A stretch of 64,000 bases of DNA, from positions 30,386 to 94,385 of the forward strand of contig JACKQL020000147.1 of the NCBI GenBank assembly GCA_018296165.2. Reading direction: 5' to 3'. The notes beneath the pieces were generated by a model that saw only the letters and a list, made by a program, of their open reading frames with translations, was not told where the DNA came from and did no database searches. Made by a program: the position numbers and the translations under genes. The stretch's first letter is position 1. Each line of letters begins with the position of its first letter. This DNA is from Termitomyces sp. T153 (Eukaryota > Basidiomycota > Agaricomycetes > Agaricales > Lyophyllaceae). Below, piece by piece: positions 24,650-36,768 of the stretch.

Positions 24650-24822
24650 CTGTATTGAATGATGTAGTTTCAATTGCTGGGGGTCCGGCACCTTTGATTG
24701 TATCCGGTGGATACACGCGAGAGTCTGAATCGGCAATTGAGATTGCAGAGGCACACGAGGACGTGATTGGCATTGCAAGTTCCAATGGAGGATGGTATCC
24801 GCCTAGAAAGAACCGGCCATGT
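24650..24822 (+). pseudogene. Possible old-yellow-enzyme (NADH:flavin oxidoreductase) C-terminal fragment
   Basis: The stretch PAPLIVSGGYTRESESAIEI followed by AEAHEDVIGI resembles the C-terminal FMN-phosphate-binding strand of old yellow enzymes (usual form P-F-x-x-x-GGYT-x-x-x-A...D-x-I-x-F-G-R). The GRxFIxNPDL continuation is absent and nothing upstream is convincing, so this is a weak call for a small remnant. Confidence 0.35.
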
Positions 24823-25240
24823 TAAAGATCTTGTGACCGTGTCAATAGACACAATTTGGATTGATTATGAAAGCATTTTTTTTTTGCTTCATTATCTCTC
24901 CGATACGCTCTGTACGCTCATGTTTTCCCCCTGCGTTTAAGGCCGAGGCCACCCACGGTGGTGTGGTGTGCCCGCCACGCAGGAAGGCTCGATGCAGTTG
25001 GCGAGGGAACCCCTCTACCCGCCGAGCACAACAATCGCGCTAATTTTTTTTCTTATCACGTTGGTGTTTGCCACGGGTGCACTCGTTCTGGAGGTTCGTG
25101 ATTTTAGATGGCCCTGACCACGATTTGAAGAGCTGATGTTTTTGTTATCCAGCTCGACCCCGAACACTTACATATGCTCGGCAAGTATTTATTCAATGTC
25201 TTTTTCAACACTTTCTGAACTCTTTCTTTCTAGACTAATC

Positions 25241-26916
25241 ATGATAAAATGCTCACAACCACCTAGTAGCCCCGCCTCTTCAATCAAAACCACCAAAATT
25301 TTTCTTCGTACAAATTCCTTAAGCACCCGCGATCGCGCAAAGTCCGTCGCAGACTTGAGCACATGAAGCATCGCATCTACCTCTTCTGATGGTTCTTCCA
25401 AACCTCGCAAATCACGTTTTCTACCTCGTCGCTCGACCAATGTCTCTTCACTACCCACCGTTGAAGAACCTTCAGCCATCGCACCACCTCTGGACACGGA
25501 ACCACCTATCATCGTAGAGCCAGTGACAATCCCGCGCCTCCAGTGTGTACTGAGCCCAACCTCGTCTTCGTCACCCTCGACGTCCTCATCACGTATCTCA
25601 CTCTACGCCTCTGTGCCCGGCACGTCCCCATCCCGACTCAGACTTGCCTACTCATCTCTTGGCTGGTTTTCGCATACTTTCAGTACTAGTACCACCGACC
25701 TCTTCCTTCCCTCTATCTATACTCACATCTACATCGTCCACATCCTCCCAATCTCATTTTATCAACTCTACGAGCAACGTGCCACCCGGGACATCTCCCA
25801 AACGCAGCGTTGACGCTAACGCTCCCCTCACTGCTGAAAAAACATGGTTAAGGACATCTAGATAAGGCGATGAGGTACCTGATGCAATGCCAGATAGATG
25901 TACAGACCTGATATGGATTCTTGGAGCGAAACATCCAGCATGTGAACCTCTGCCACCTTCCTCTACCACGCTTACGACAAGTGTTTCTCTGTCCCCCTCC
26001 TTCTCATCTTCAACAAAATTCATGCGATCGTCTGTCTCCTCAGTTTCGGGCATGACGAAGGCCATGGAGGAGGAGGAAAGGCAGGTGGCGTACAGTGGCC
26101 ACCCGTCTTTTACGCTGATTTTACATCGCGGATCTGGTTGACATAGTGTTCGCGTTTCAAGTCTATTCGAGATGTGCGGCTGGGAGATCTGGATTGGGTT
26201 GAGTCGGTGTCTGTATCTGGGTCGGCGGTGGGGATGTACAGCTCGTGGCCACCCGTCTTTTACGCTGATTTTACATCGCGAATCTGGTGAACATATTGTT
26301 CGCGTTTCAAGTCTATTCGAGATGTGCGGCTGGAAGATCTGGATTGGGTTGAGTCGGTGTCTGTATCTGGGTCGGCGGTGGGGACGTACAGCTCGTGGCC
26401 ACCCGTCTTTTACGCTGATTTTACATCGCGAATCTGGCTAACATATTGCTCGCGTTTCAAGTCTATTCGAGATGTGCGGCTGGAAGATCTGGATTGGGTT
26501 GAGTCGGTGTCTGTATCTGGGTCGGCGGTGGGGACGTACAGCTCGTGGCCACCCGTCTTTTACGCTGATTTTACATCGCGAATCTGGCTAACATATTGCT
26601 CGCGTTTCAAGTCTATTCGAGATGTGCGGCTGGAAGATCTGGATTGGGTTGAGTCGGTGTCTGTATCTGGGTCGGCGGTGGGGACGTACAGCTCGTGGCC
26701 ACCCGTCTTTTACGCTGATTTTACATCGCGAATCTGGCTAACATATTGCTCGCGTTTCAAGTCTATTCGAGATGTGCGGCTGGAAGATCTGGATTGGGTT
26801 GAGTCGGTGTCTGTATCTGGGTCGGCGGTGGGGATGTACAGCTCGTGGCCACCCGTCTTTTACGCTGATTTTACATCGCGAATCTGGTTGACATAGTGTT
26901 CGCGTTTCAAGTCTAT
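25241..26916 (+). pseudogene. ATG4: ATG4 (autophagin, peptidase C54) N-terminal half, relic in L1
   Basis: Starting near ATG 25,241 the plus strand gives a Ser/Pro-rich N-terminus (RDRAKSVADLS; SKPRKSRFLPRRSTNVSS), then LGWFSHTFSTSTTDLFLPS near 25,660, then PDRCTDLIWILGAKHPACEP near 25,890, and finally WPPVFYADFTSRIWLTY followed by SRFKSIRD. These are signature segments of basidiomycete ATG4, the cysteine protease that processes Atg8. The catalytic segment around DCGWGCMLR should come next but is absent. Instead the last ~50 codons are repeated in tandem with a 150 bp period. One frameshift near 25,650 and a stop near 25,865 also break the frame. It cannot make an active protease. Confidence 0.78.
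26101..26916 (+). repeat. 150 bp tandem array (five full units plus part) derived from ATG4
   Basis: The phase mark ACCCGTCTTTTACGCTGATT recurs at 26,101, 26,251, 26,401, 26,551, 26,701 and 26,851, a strict 150 bp period. Each unit encodes 50 residues including FYADFTSRIWLTY and SVSVSGSAVGTYSSW, so an open frame runs unbroken from 26,324 to 26,896. Units differ by only a few bases, mainly in the first and last copies. The opposite arm carries one unit fewer. Confidence 0.95.
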
Positions 26917-27959
26917 AGCAAAGGTGTGCCGCGAATGAAACTGGAATGATCGCTATTAATCTCCGTCCAATCACAGTACACGATGTATTAAGCGCTTCAA
27001 CAGAGTTCTCATACAACTAAGCTCTCCATGATCACCAATTCTTGCAAGAGCACAAGCAACTAGAGGTCCCTGTGCTCGACCTGACCGGTAACCTACCAGG
27101 TTTGCCCTCAGTGATCCTGCTATGATGCTCTCCAAACTGAATCTACCCCAGACCCCACACCAGATTTTCCCGAGTCGCCTGGCAAACTTCGGTGCGACCT
27201 AACATAGATAATGCACTGGTGACATGTTAAAGAATCTGTAACTGTCTATAGGGTACACCCCCCTCAGCAGGGGTCATGGAAGTCCGGGCGCTTTATTTTT
27301 AACTTGCCCTCCACCACTCCACAAAGCTCGGCATCTTGAGACCTCAACTGTACTCTTTCGGAGATCGAGGACTGCTGATGTCGGGTATATATGGCTTTAA
27401 TGGGATTGGTGGTCTTGTTGAATGTTTGGGGCGGTTCTCGCAGCTTAGTCCACTGTGCCCGTCGAAATTTTTGTCGTCAAGATTTGCCACGTCAAGATTC
27501 AGACCATTTTCAGTGACCTTGGTCGTCAAGATTTGCGATGCTAGTCGGATTCGCGAGAGCCATCTTGATTGACGCATTTCACACATAGCGTTTTTCCATT
27601 TACCAAGGTCGGGCGATTGACCGAGCTATCAGATTGGAACTCGGTACAAGCGGCAGATGCTTTCTGTCAAGCTTGACTATTATGTCCACTTAACGACCCT
27701 CGACAACGATGTCATTGGACACTACAGATGCTATATGGTCTGAATCAAAGTGGCCGAGCTCATAAAATTGTCATGTTCCATGATGACGGCTGATTGGATA
27801 ACCATGCCAATCTTGGCTTTCATGTGTTACCGAGCCAGTCTGGCTCTATGCCTTCTGCCCGACCCCGTGGAGGAGGCAGAGTATTTCCGGCACTTGATTA
27901 AAAGTATATAATTTATCGGATTCATCTTGCATGCATCGAGTCAATCCCCTCTGTCGCAA
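26917..27959. other. No gene recognised (duplicated in L2)
   Basis: Outside the array the next kilobase has no convincing coding piece. The minus strand near 27,000-27,200 is open in fragments but unassigned. Confidence 0.35.
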
Positions 27960-28518
27960 ATGTCTGGTTCCAATCCTTATACCTCGACGCCAACGCGCGA
28001 ACAGCTCCTTGCCGTTACGAATCGCTACCTGACTGCCTTTGCCAACGACAAAACACACCCACTTTACTTGTTGGCCTTCTTCTCCACAACTTCTCCAGTC
28101 ACCATACAGCACTATCCATCCAGCTCCCCACATCCCCAAGCATCTAATTCTTCGCGGACCTAATGCTGTTCGCTCATACTTCGATCTCATCGCGACCCAT
28201 TGGACTCGTTCGCCCGTTTCTCATAGGATCATTGACGCGGATCCATTCACGCGCACCGTCATTTTTGAGGGTAGTATAACTTGGAAGTGGAAGAAAAGTG
28301 GACGCAGTTGGATCGAAGATTTCACATGCACCCTTGCATTCGATGAGCTGCTCAAGATTGTTAGCTACGTTGTGAGGACGGATTCGGCGTCGAAGACGTG
28401 TTTAATGCGCGCCAAGGATGTGGACGATTCGTCCTTGATGAGAATCATGAACACCAGTACTGAATGGGCCCAGATTGTGGTGCGATCCATCCCACACCTT
28501 TCCTCGTTCTGTGGCTAA
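27960..28518 (+). pseudogene. NTF2-like / SnoaL-fold protein, frameshifted, in L1
   Basis: From ATG 27,960 the frame gives TPTREQLLAVTNRYLTAF, LLAFFSTTSPVTIQHYPSS and then stops. The downstream frame continues RGPNAVRSYFDLIATHW, SITWKWKKSGRSWIEDFTC and TLAFDELLKIVSYVV to a stop at 28,518. The whole reads as a small (~180 residue) cone-shaped NTF2/SnoaL-like domain protein broken by one frameshift near 28,120. Such proteins in fungi are mostly uncharacterised or act as small isomerases or dehydratases in secondary metabolism. The rest is well preserved, so the break may be recent. Confidence 0.6.
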
Positions 28519-29330
28519 TTGGAGAAACTGCCGTTTACAGAGGTAGAACAACATCTTCTTTTGGTTCCAATCTCGCACAGCGCCCAATGTATCGTGCTTG
28601 GCTTCGGCCTCGTTCACCGACCTGATTGGCCTGAAAGCGGACCTTTCAAAGCCACCTACCCCATCTCCTTTCTTGTCGCCAATCCTGTTTATTTTTATCT
28701 CAGTCTACTGTTCGTCGCAGGTTTTGGGCTATCTCTTGTACATACAGCTATAAAACGCTTAACGCCCATATATATTCAACTGAGTCTGATCCCTTGCTTT
28801 GCTGATGGTGAGAACCGTGGGTCCGTGACGGTATTACACGCTTCATAAATAGATCTCGGATGTGATACTATTATCTCAGTTCTTGCAATTTGATTCTACG
28901 GCATTCGTTCGATCGTGCCAAGCTGAGCGACGGTATGCGTATACATTTGGCTGATCCTTGTTCTGAGTGACCATGAATAGACTCCCACTCCATATTATAA
29001 TTAATCCATCATCCTTCCATACCATACTCAAACCGTGGGGCGTTGCAATCAAGGGGAGATTTCGATCAAGCCTGATGCAGACAGCAAAAGTACTACGTAC
29101 CCGGCGTCGGGCGCAAATGTCTGGATGCAATTTCAAGAATTGAGACCGCAGTAATATAGAGGAGCTTCGATCTATGCTACGGCAAAAGGCAATACTAAGA
29201 GACGTCAGCTGATTTAGAACGTTTGCGAAATTCGTTCAGAACTTTTCACGAACTGTGGGTATTTTAAGCAAAGAGCTGCGGATATAGATGTGCAAGTGTG
29301 ACGTCGAGATCCGTAGATCTCATAATCTAC
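28519..29330. other. No gene recognised; end of L1
   Basis: A plus-strand frame at 28,519-28,848 has two hydrophobic stretches but no recognisable family. The block ends at a sharp duplication edge at 29,330. Confidence 0.35.
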
Positions 29331-31164
29331 AGTGGATGACGGATATCAGAATGTTGTTTTGTTGCTCATACGATTGGGCAAACGATTATGCACGATGCGA
29401 GGTCGGAGTGGCTACATTTGATAGCCTCACAATGGCGTAAAGATTTCTCTTGAAATCTCATTGAGTCATGAACCGATTGGTGAGGCCACGGTTGTGGCGA
29501 AGGGAAGTCCTTGGACTGGCATCATAAAAATACCAAAACAGACATCTACCATGTTACGTTTCCTCTATGACCCATCTCTCTGATACCTACAGACCACTGA
29601 GTTCTGTTCAGCGGTTGGATAATACATTTTATCATCCCGCATTGTGTTATTCTAGCAAATTGGACATGTTTATGGTCGATTATTTCAATCTCTCGGTACA
29701 TCGCCCATTGCACCCCACGGATATATACTAGTTATCATGGTCCATCTTGCCATCTATGAAAATGATAACAATGTGGATATCAACTCCCTTTGTCTATATT
29801 CTTCAACATCCATCGAAGTACTCTATGCACCCAAAAGGGAATTTGATTTCAAGCTCCTAAGCAATCTCTTGACCACCTGTCATACCTCTTGAACTCTCCA
29901 GACTTACTTGATATCCCAGCTATCTAAAATTATGAAGGTCTGGCAATCAGAGATTGTTTATGAGAAGCTTAACCCCACCATACTGATGAACACAGACACA
30001 ATATATAAAACTTTATGGCTAGAAGTCAACCCTATTTCCACAATTATTGAACAATAGTCAGCTTCCTTTGTTCCTCCATGATGATAGCAGCCTTGTCAAC
30101 TACTATGAACACCTTTATCTGTTGGATCAGCCAATCTGGGCAATACATTTATCTATGAGTCAGCCCTGGAATGGCATTTCTCAGATAGTGAGAATATATG
30201 CAAAGTTGATTGTTGATCTCATCACAGGTCCCATAATATCTGGAGGTAAGCATCTGACATGTCAATTCAAATATAGAAATCTGATTATCTTCCTGACAGG
30301 ATGATCATTTGGCAGGGTGGCTGCATATGAAGTTGCTTGACATCTTGAACTTCTCAGTAGAGACAATGCAAGGTATTCTCTTGATTGATGCACTTAATCC
30401 TTTTGAACATGTTCCCCTATCCAACTCTATAATTAACACTGTGCTCAATCACAAGTCAAAGTGCCAGCTTTGAGATCAGAAGGCTAATGAAGGAACAATT
30501 CTCAATGAAATCATGACTACTTGGCAACCATAAGCCCAAGCCATTTCTGTGTGATTCCCTGCACTTTTGTTCTCATGAAGTGTTCAAGCTACCTCATGTC
30601 CAGGTCCCCCACTTGTTATTGGATCATACATGGCCTGAGGCAGCAATTTCAAGGTGGCCAGACACTATAGAAGAGCCATGTGGATATTCTTGACATACCT
30701 GGACAACCATTGAAACAATGTATGGTAGTGGCATGTTATCTAACTACCCATCCTGATGACAAACAAAAGTACTCAACCTGATGACATCAATAGATTGAGA
30801 CTGTATAACTGAAAATTTCACAAGCATGTGCTCATCTGTAGCAGCTATGGGTACCTTTTCTTGTATAGATACCTACCTCTTCTTGTATAGATACCTCTTC
30901 TTGTACAGATACCTCTTCTTAAAAGCTATTCTGGAGTTACTTACTATTTATATTGGAAATATGACCTTTGTTGTTACCTTTACCTCAAATCTAATATTTA
31001 CAGTACTTGAATAACATGTAATCAATTCCATTGAGAATATTTGCAGAAAACTAGGATTGAATCTAATCCTAAGTATTGACTATCAAGCTATCAAGAACTG
31101 ACTAAGAATGCAACTATGAGCCATGATGGTTAGGGTTAAACCTGGGCCCATCAAGATACCCCTT
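29331..31164. other. Old transposon-like stretch without CpG
   Basis: From 29,816 to 31,243 I found no CG dinucleotide at all (1,428 bp checked line by line). Coding-like fragments exist (LAIYENDNNVDINSLCLYSS near 29,750; LLDILNFSVETMQGILLID near 30,330) but all are short and unassigned. The first is homologous to a CpG-rich version at 57,230-57,350. Complete CpG loss points to long-term cytosine methylation and deamination. Confidence 0.7.
30858..30918 (+). repeat. Short tandem repeat (18 bp core)
   Basis: Three imperfect copies of TTCTTGTATAGATACCTC lie in a row, the last two exactly 18 bp apart and the first four bases out of register. Confidence 0.85.
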
Positions 31165-34100
31165 CTAAATATTTGTCAAGTCCCTAGACAGAATGGATGT
31201 TTCCCTGAAACATGTAGACCTTTCTCCACTGAGACCACAATGGCGAACACGGGCACAAAATTTCATCCAAGCCTCAAAGTCAGCATTTTTTAGATGTTTT
31301 ACTTGATCTTCAGCTTCATTTATACGCTGTTCAACTTTTTGTGAAACATTTTGCCAGCTGCTAAAAGATGTAAAGCAGCCTGTAGCCCACTCTTCTAATG
31401 CGAGCATTATCTGCTCAAGTAATATTAGTCTTACTTTAAAATAAAAGGAAATTCTGAACTAACTAGAACAGTAGCAGTTGCAGGGAGTCTTGCTTCATAG
31501 CCCTCTGGGGGGCAATACTGCAAAGGCAATGTGGTATTTTGCCCATATACCAAGCTTGCTGTCACCTGAACTAAGACTTCATCACCTGCTGAGTTCTACA
31601 AGAGGTTTAGACAAAAACTACAATAATTAAATAATGTTACACGCACATTTGGGCTCAGGACAAATGGAAGACGATCACACAGATCTTGGATCATCTTCTG
31701 TCGCTGGGCTATGTCAACTTGTCCAATGCAGTAGCCAGGGTGCTTCTCAACTACAAGAATGCGAGCACATGCAAGGGCCTGAGAATGGAGCTCATTCACA
31801 TTCCCAATGACTTGGTTCAAGCCAGCACAACTAGCCAATGGTAAAAGTCCCAAAAAGGCTTGAATTTTATGGCTCACATTGACTTGTTGTTGAATGTCAT
31901 TCATAGAAGCACCCACCCCCTGTATAGCTTCATCTCGTGCATAATGCACTCTAGCAGTGCTCCCCTGATGTTGTGATTGGCGATCTCCAGCAGAATCTCC
32001 ATTTTGGGCAAATGTCATCACCTCAGGAAAATGTTCTCGTAGAATAGCTATGTTTATGTGCCTTAGCGTTCGGTTTTCGGCCTGCAATGGTGATTTCATC
32101 AACATGTGGTTGAGGTCTGCAGTCGTATATGAAAAGGGCTCTGAGGTGAACATCTTTGTTCTTTTGGTTGAGCGGGCAAATACGTGGGTCATCTGATCAT
32201 CAACTGAGATAGAACGCCGACGAAAGATGTCAATGACAATAGGTCTAATAACTCCAAGGTAGAAAATCAGTGCAGTTCCTAATCGTTGTGTCAGGGACCA
32301 GAAGGCAGCAAACTCAGATGAGTCTCGTTGCTTGGCACGAGGATTTGTCAGAAGAATGTGACTTTGTCGATAGATGCGCACATTGCGCCTAAAGGTTCCA
32401 TACTGGCGAAAGAGTATGTGGAGAGTTTGCCATCCACGTGGTGGTACACCACATGTTATGCTAATAGCAAGTAACAGAGAATCAAGGAGGTTTTGAAAGC
32501 GATTAAGTGCATCGTCCACATTCTTGTCACACCAACGACCTGTTAATCGGTCCACAAATGTGGGGTCCAAACTTTGTTTAGAAGAGCGGGCAGTCAGTGC
32601 AAACCATATTTGCTCCACAAATGGCTTGAACACTGCTTGATTATCAGAACGATCAAATAAAGATTTCTCGGATGCAAAATCATCTTGAATGGCTGCTATC
32701 TTGAAGTCTGAGTAGGAAACAGAGGAGCCAATAGCATTCTGAATGGCACTGTCAACAGCTTCTAGAGAATTTTGGGCTGCTGCACGAAGAATGGCTATGT
32801 CCAACTTGAGGTCATTCCCATTGGTCCTAGTAATGCGCATGGCAGCGCCATTATCGCACCAGTTGACATGAAATTTGCCACCCTCTTTGGCAGCAATTGG
32901 ATGCGCAATTTTCCAGATGAATTTGATACGACTGGCAAGTGTCAACTCTTTATGGGAGATAGGCTCAACCCATTTGAAGTTCTCTTCAATGAATCTGAAT
33001 TTCTGTTGTGAGAAAGTTGCAAATATACAGGAGGGTCAAAGAAAATCTTACTTTGTCATTTGTGCACCTTTATTATTTTCTGATTCTATTGAACGAGCTT
33101 GAGCAAGCTCTGCACTTCCATCATCTCCATCAGGCTCATTGTCACCAATTTGATCCGATTCGTTATCCTCAGAAAAGTCAGCTTCAAGATCATCATTGCT
33201 ATTGTCGTCTTCTTTTGTCATGTCTAGGCACCGTTCCTGGGATTCAATCTCCAGTTCTAGTGAGTCGTCAAGATCATCAGGCAGGTCAAGAACAGGATTG
33301 GTGATGGCATCTTCTCCTGATGACTGAATGAAACAGCTGTCTTCTTCATTGTCAAAGTCGTTATGCACTTCTTGCTCATCTTCCACAGGTAGAGAGTATG
33401 GTTTTTTAAAGTTGCCCAGCAATGCAGAGTGGACAAGAACAGTGAGCCACAACCGATGAAGGCGGGCGCATTCACCTGTCAGGAAGTTGGCAGACCGGAT
33501 AGTAGTACCATGGTTTTTTACAGAGTGCATCTCGATAGCAAGGACTTGCTCGACCACTGATCCTACTGGCTTGCTAGCATCCAAAACCGTTGTCAAGAGT
33601 GAGACCAAGATTTTGTGGATTATTTCTGGCATTGCAGCTTGATCACTATCATCATTCTGCTTCATTATTTTCTTGTAGAGACGCTCGAAAAGAATGATTT
33701 GTGTTGAGGTGAGAAGTAACTGATCGAGTGTCAGCCTAGCATTTTCAGCCTTCTGTTTCTGCTTCTGCTTTGATCTTCTCTTTAAAGTCCGTTTGACTCG
33801 TAAAACAAATATGATGACTCGTGCAGCTGTTAATCCATAGGCAACAAATGTCTGGGGCTTCAAATGCCGAAACTTTGCCTTTGTACTAAACATGACCAGT
33901 GTTGAGGAACAAATTTTAACAAGAAAGAATGAATTTCACATACTCTTGTGTTATGGTTTCACGCAGGCGGCCATGAAAAGATGAGACAGCTTGGTCTGCA
34001 TGTGATAAATAATTTTTGAAAAATTCGACAATGAATGCAATCCCTTCCTCAAAAAGATGTGATGGAGAGCCTTCAACATATTGGTTTGAAAGGGAGAGCG

Positions 34101-36200
34101 ATAAAAAACCAAGAAGAGTTTCGATTGGAGCATTCAAAGTTTTCAAATGCTGGTCCCAGCCAAGTTCAGTAAAGAAGGAAGGAAGTGCGGGAGAAATAGG
34201 TGTTGGAACAAGAGGAATAGAGGCCATGGGTTCAATGGTCTGGGTTGGTTCATAGTCTTTTACCATTGCCAGCCGCTGAGCAGAGTGAGACTGAACGGTA
34301 GGGAAGGGATTGCATACATAAGCATGCTGAAAACCTGAAAGCTTGTTCTTGTGATCTTTGAGGCCTTCTTGCATGAGCTTTTTGCAAGGCTCCTGACATT
34401 CTGGTGATCGTTTCCAATGTTGCTTAATGCACCGAAGTGGACAGGATGCAATCACACTATACCATAGCCGGCAATTGGGACAGCGAAGACCAGGAGATGG
34501 TGGATCAAGACCAGGAGGAAGAGCAGTAAAGGCAGCATCCGCTAATTTTGCATATATATCATCCATTGTTTGGTTTTGGCTAATGTCGAAAGCCTTGCAG
34601 ACATGAGATAGGAGTGTATCAAGTGAGGAAGCTTTAGAAATTGTGCGAACTTCAGCAGGAAACTTTTTCTTGAACCTTTCTTTAGCAATGTTCATAGGTA
34701 TGATTGACCTTAGGCGCCGACTAATGATAGCACCCATCTTTGGACTAAAATAGGCATGAAAGTATGAAAGAACAGCACAGCCACTGTCAATCAAGGCTTC
34801 GTCATTGAGTGGAGGAGAAACATGATGAGTGCAATGATGAGCCCCATTTGACCATAAGAAGCCTCCAGAATGATCGGACAAAAGCAAGAGCTTCTCACCA
34901 TTGTAAGTGAGCATTGGAATTGGAGGCTCTTCGGTGCGAAGGCACTCAGTCTGAACAGAAGGGAGAGCTGCTGCTGCAGAAGGATCATCATCATTGCCAT
35001 GATAAGGGGCATTGTCATCCACAGGTTTGAGAGGTTCGTCCTTGTTTTGGTGTTGAGCCAACCAATGTTTGCGAAAACGATTAGAGTCATGGTTTTGAAA
35101 ATTGCAGCGCTCTACAGGGCAGTTGAAAAAACCAGAGGCAGATCGACGAATGAACCGACGTTCTGATTGGTAATTGAAGCTGGCCTTTTGTTGATGTTTA
35201 CATCTGTAATGAAGCTTGAACTTCATAGCAGGTAATGTCATATGACATATCAAACACCTCTTTTCTGGCTGCATTTTTGCTATCAGATAAGTGTCCTGAG
35301 AGATGATGCATAAGAAATCATACCATTGATGGCTGTTTATTTTCTTTTCCCTTGGGAATTTTCAGAATGGACAGCTCTTCTCAAATAAAAGGAAAGAGAA
35401 AAACCGTACCTGAAGGGACTTTTCTTTTCTCTTCTGTTTCTTTTTAGGTGGAAGCTGGTGCTCTAACGTGTCTTCTTCTGTCAAGTCCTGGTCGGTGTCA
35501 CTTAGGCATCGTTTTGTGTGACGATGATAGTGTGGGGAAGGCTCCGAATCAGATTCAGAAGAATCAGAAGATGGTTCGAACCCATCATCAATGTCACCAG
35601 GACTATCATAGTCAGCAGAACAGCCATCTTTGGGAGACTGAAGCTAGTTTTCATCATAGGGCACTCTTTTTTAGGCAGCTTGAACTCACCTGAGAGGCTG
35701 TCATATTATAATCATCGGATTCAAACTGTTGCAGCTGATTTCTTGCTGTGGGACGTTGTTGAATCAGGCACTTTGGGACATTGCCATCAGATTGTACACC
35801 AGAATGTTGTTGTTCTTCTGGAGTAATTCTATTCTCAGGAGGGATGCGGTTCACAAGGATAGAGCCTAATAGGTTTGAGGCATCTTCGACATCAGAATCC
35901 CAGATGGTGGTAGAATGTTGGATCCTGTTTAGGGCACCATTAAGGTTCTTCTGTTTGAGGACATGGATGCCTTTGGCATTAGTATGATCTTAACAAAAAA
36001 GGGAAAGAAGTTGAAGTCAGTGTTGGTAATTGATGTGTAAAGAAGAACCTCTTACTAGAACAATTCATGAATGAATGAGAATGATCAAGAATTATGACTG
36101 GAACTAGTTTGAAATCAAGTTGATTTGCTGTTAACAGATCTTGAGAAAGTGCTGTGTTCAAATGAAAGGGGTTGTAATGAATGCTATCCAGCCAGTTCAT
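31165..36200 (-). CDS. Large eight-exon C2H2 zinc-finger protein, OrsD-like mobile-type family
   Basis: Exons on the minus strand are 36,056-36,200, 35,690-35,988, 35,410-35,643, 33,944-35,295, 33,052-33,885, 31,647-33,002, 31,464-31,595 and 31,165-31,410, all with GT...AG borders and ~1,530 codons in total. All junctions keep frame except exon 5 to 6, which is one base off. Exon 3 is acidic and ends in a lysine-rich nuclear-signal-like stretch. Exon 4 begins with two fingers (CLIC...H...; C-x4-C-x12-H-x4-H), then holds CPNCRLWYS. Exon 5 has a very acidic middle. Exon 6 has an all-alpha region with GTALIFYLGVIRPIVIDIF and HINIAILREHFPEV. This layout recalls the non-helicase part of OrsD/RecQ-type proteins that are abundant and mobile in mushroom genomes, but no helicase follows. 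Function unknown. Confidence 0.62.
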
Positions 36201-36559
36201 CACAACCACGTGACCCTTGAAAATTGCCTGCAGTCATTCTGGCCAAGTTTAATCATTCAACATATTCAACTGTTCAATGCTCAGCACTAACAACAATTGG
36301 TGACATTGTTGGTAATCTTATGGAGCTTTGATATATACTTGCTTATCAGTAAATATTCTAGAATGAGAATTCTCCTTTTCACAACGCATCATGTGTCAAC
36401 TCCTTGTAAACTTCTCTCGACACACATTACTATATGATCATTTGTATTGTGAATATTCTAAGATGTTATTCCTCACTGACTGAGTCTTGACCATGTCAGT
36501 CTGGTCTGCCTTGTCCTGTCAGTTGCTCACAAGTCCATCCTATGGAAAACTAGTGTATT
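36201..36559. other. Upstream region of the zinc-finger gene
   Basis: AT-rich and presumably containing the promoter. The inner edge of R2 starts at 36,560. No coding piece recognised. Confidence 0.4.
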
Positions 36560-36768
36560 AACACACATCTAATTAGCCCTTGCCGTCGACTTCTGCTTGC
36601 ATCTTGGTCGCACACGTCTCGAATGAATTTCATGGGCGTATATGTATATATTATGTCGACATGAATTATGAGATGAATTCCTACTGTTCCTATGAGTGAG
36701 GATTGGCTACGGAAAGGTATGAGGACACTTGGGAACTCTTAACTACACCTGAGGTCTTTGCTCGTGAG

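Larger units (their letters stand above)
19705..29330 (+). repeat. Segmental duplication block L1 (left arm of inverted repeat)
   Basis: From 20,303 (the limit set by the window end) to 29,330 this block is the reverse complement of 64,000-50,542. Paired positions sum to 84,303 up to the 150 bp array and to 79,872 beyond it. Every open frame of 60 or more codons outside the array and the insertion recurs unchanged in the other arm. The inner edge is sharp: GTAGATTATGAG is shared up to 29,330 and 50,542 and the flanks differ immediately. The first 4,223 bp also occur as R2. Confidence 0.95.

Noticed and set aside
24861..25043. Cys/Arg-rich frame after the old-yellow-enzyme fragment as a small gene
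   Set aside because: No family motif, low complexity, and an overlapping frame on the other strand is equally open.
26324..26896. A 190-codon repeat protein encoded by the 150 bp array
   Set aside because: The frame stays open only because the period is a multiple of three and the unit derives from an ATG4 exon. There is no independent start and the gene is broken upstream.
31131..31142. Telomere-like TAGGGTTAA
   Set aside because: A single occurrence with no tandem array, so no evidence for an interstitial telomere.
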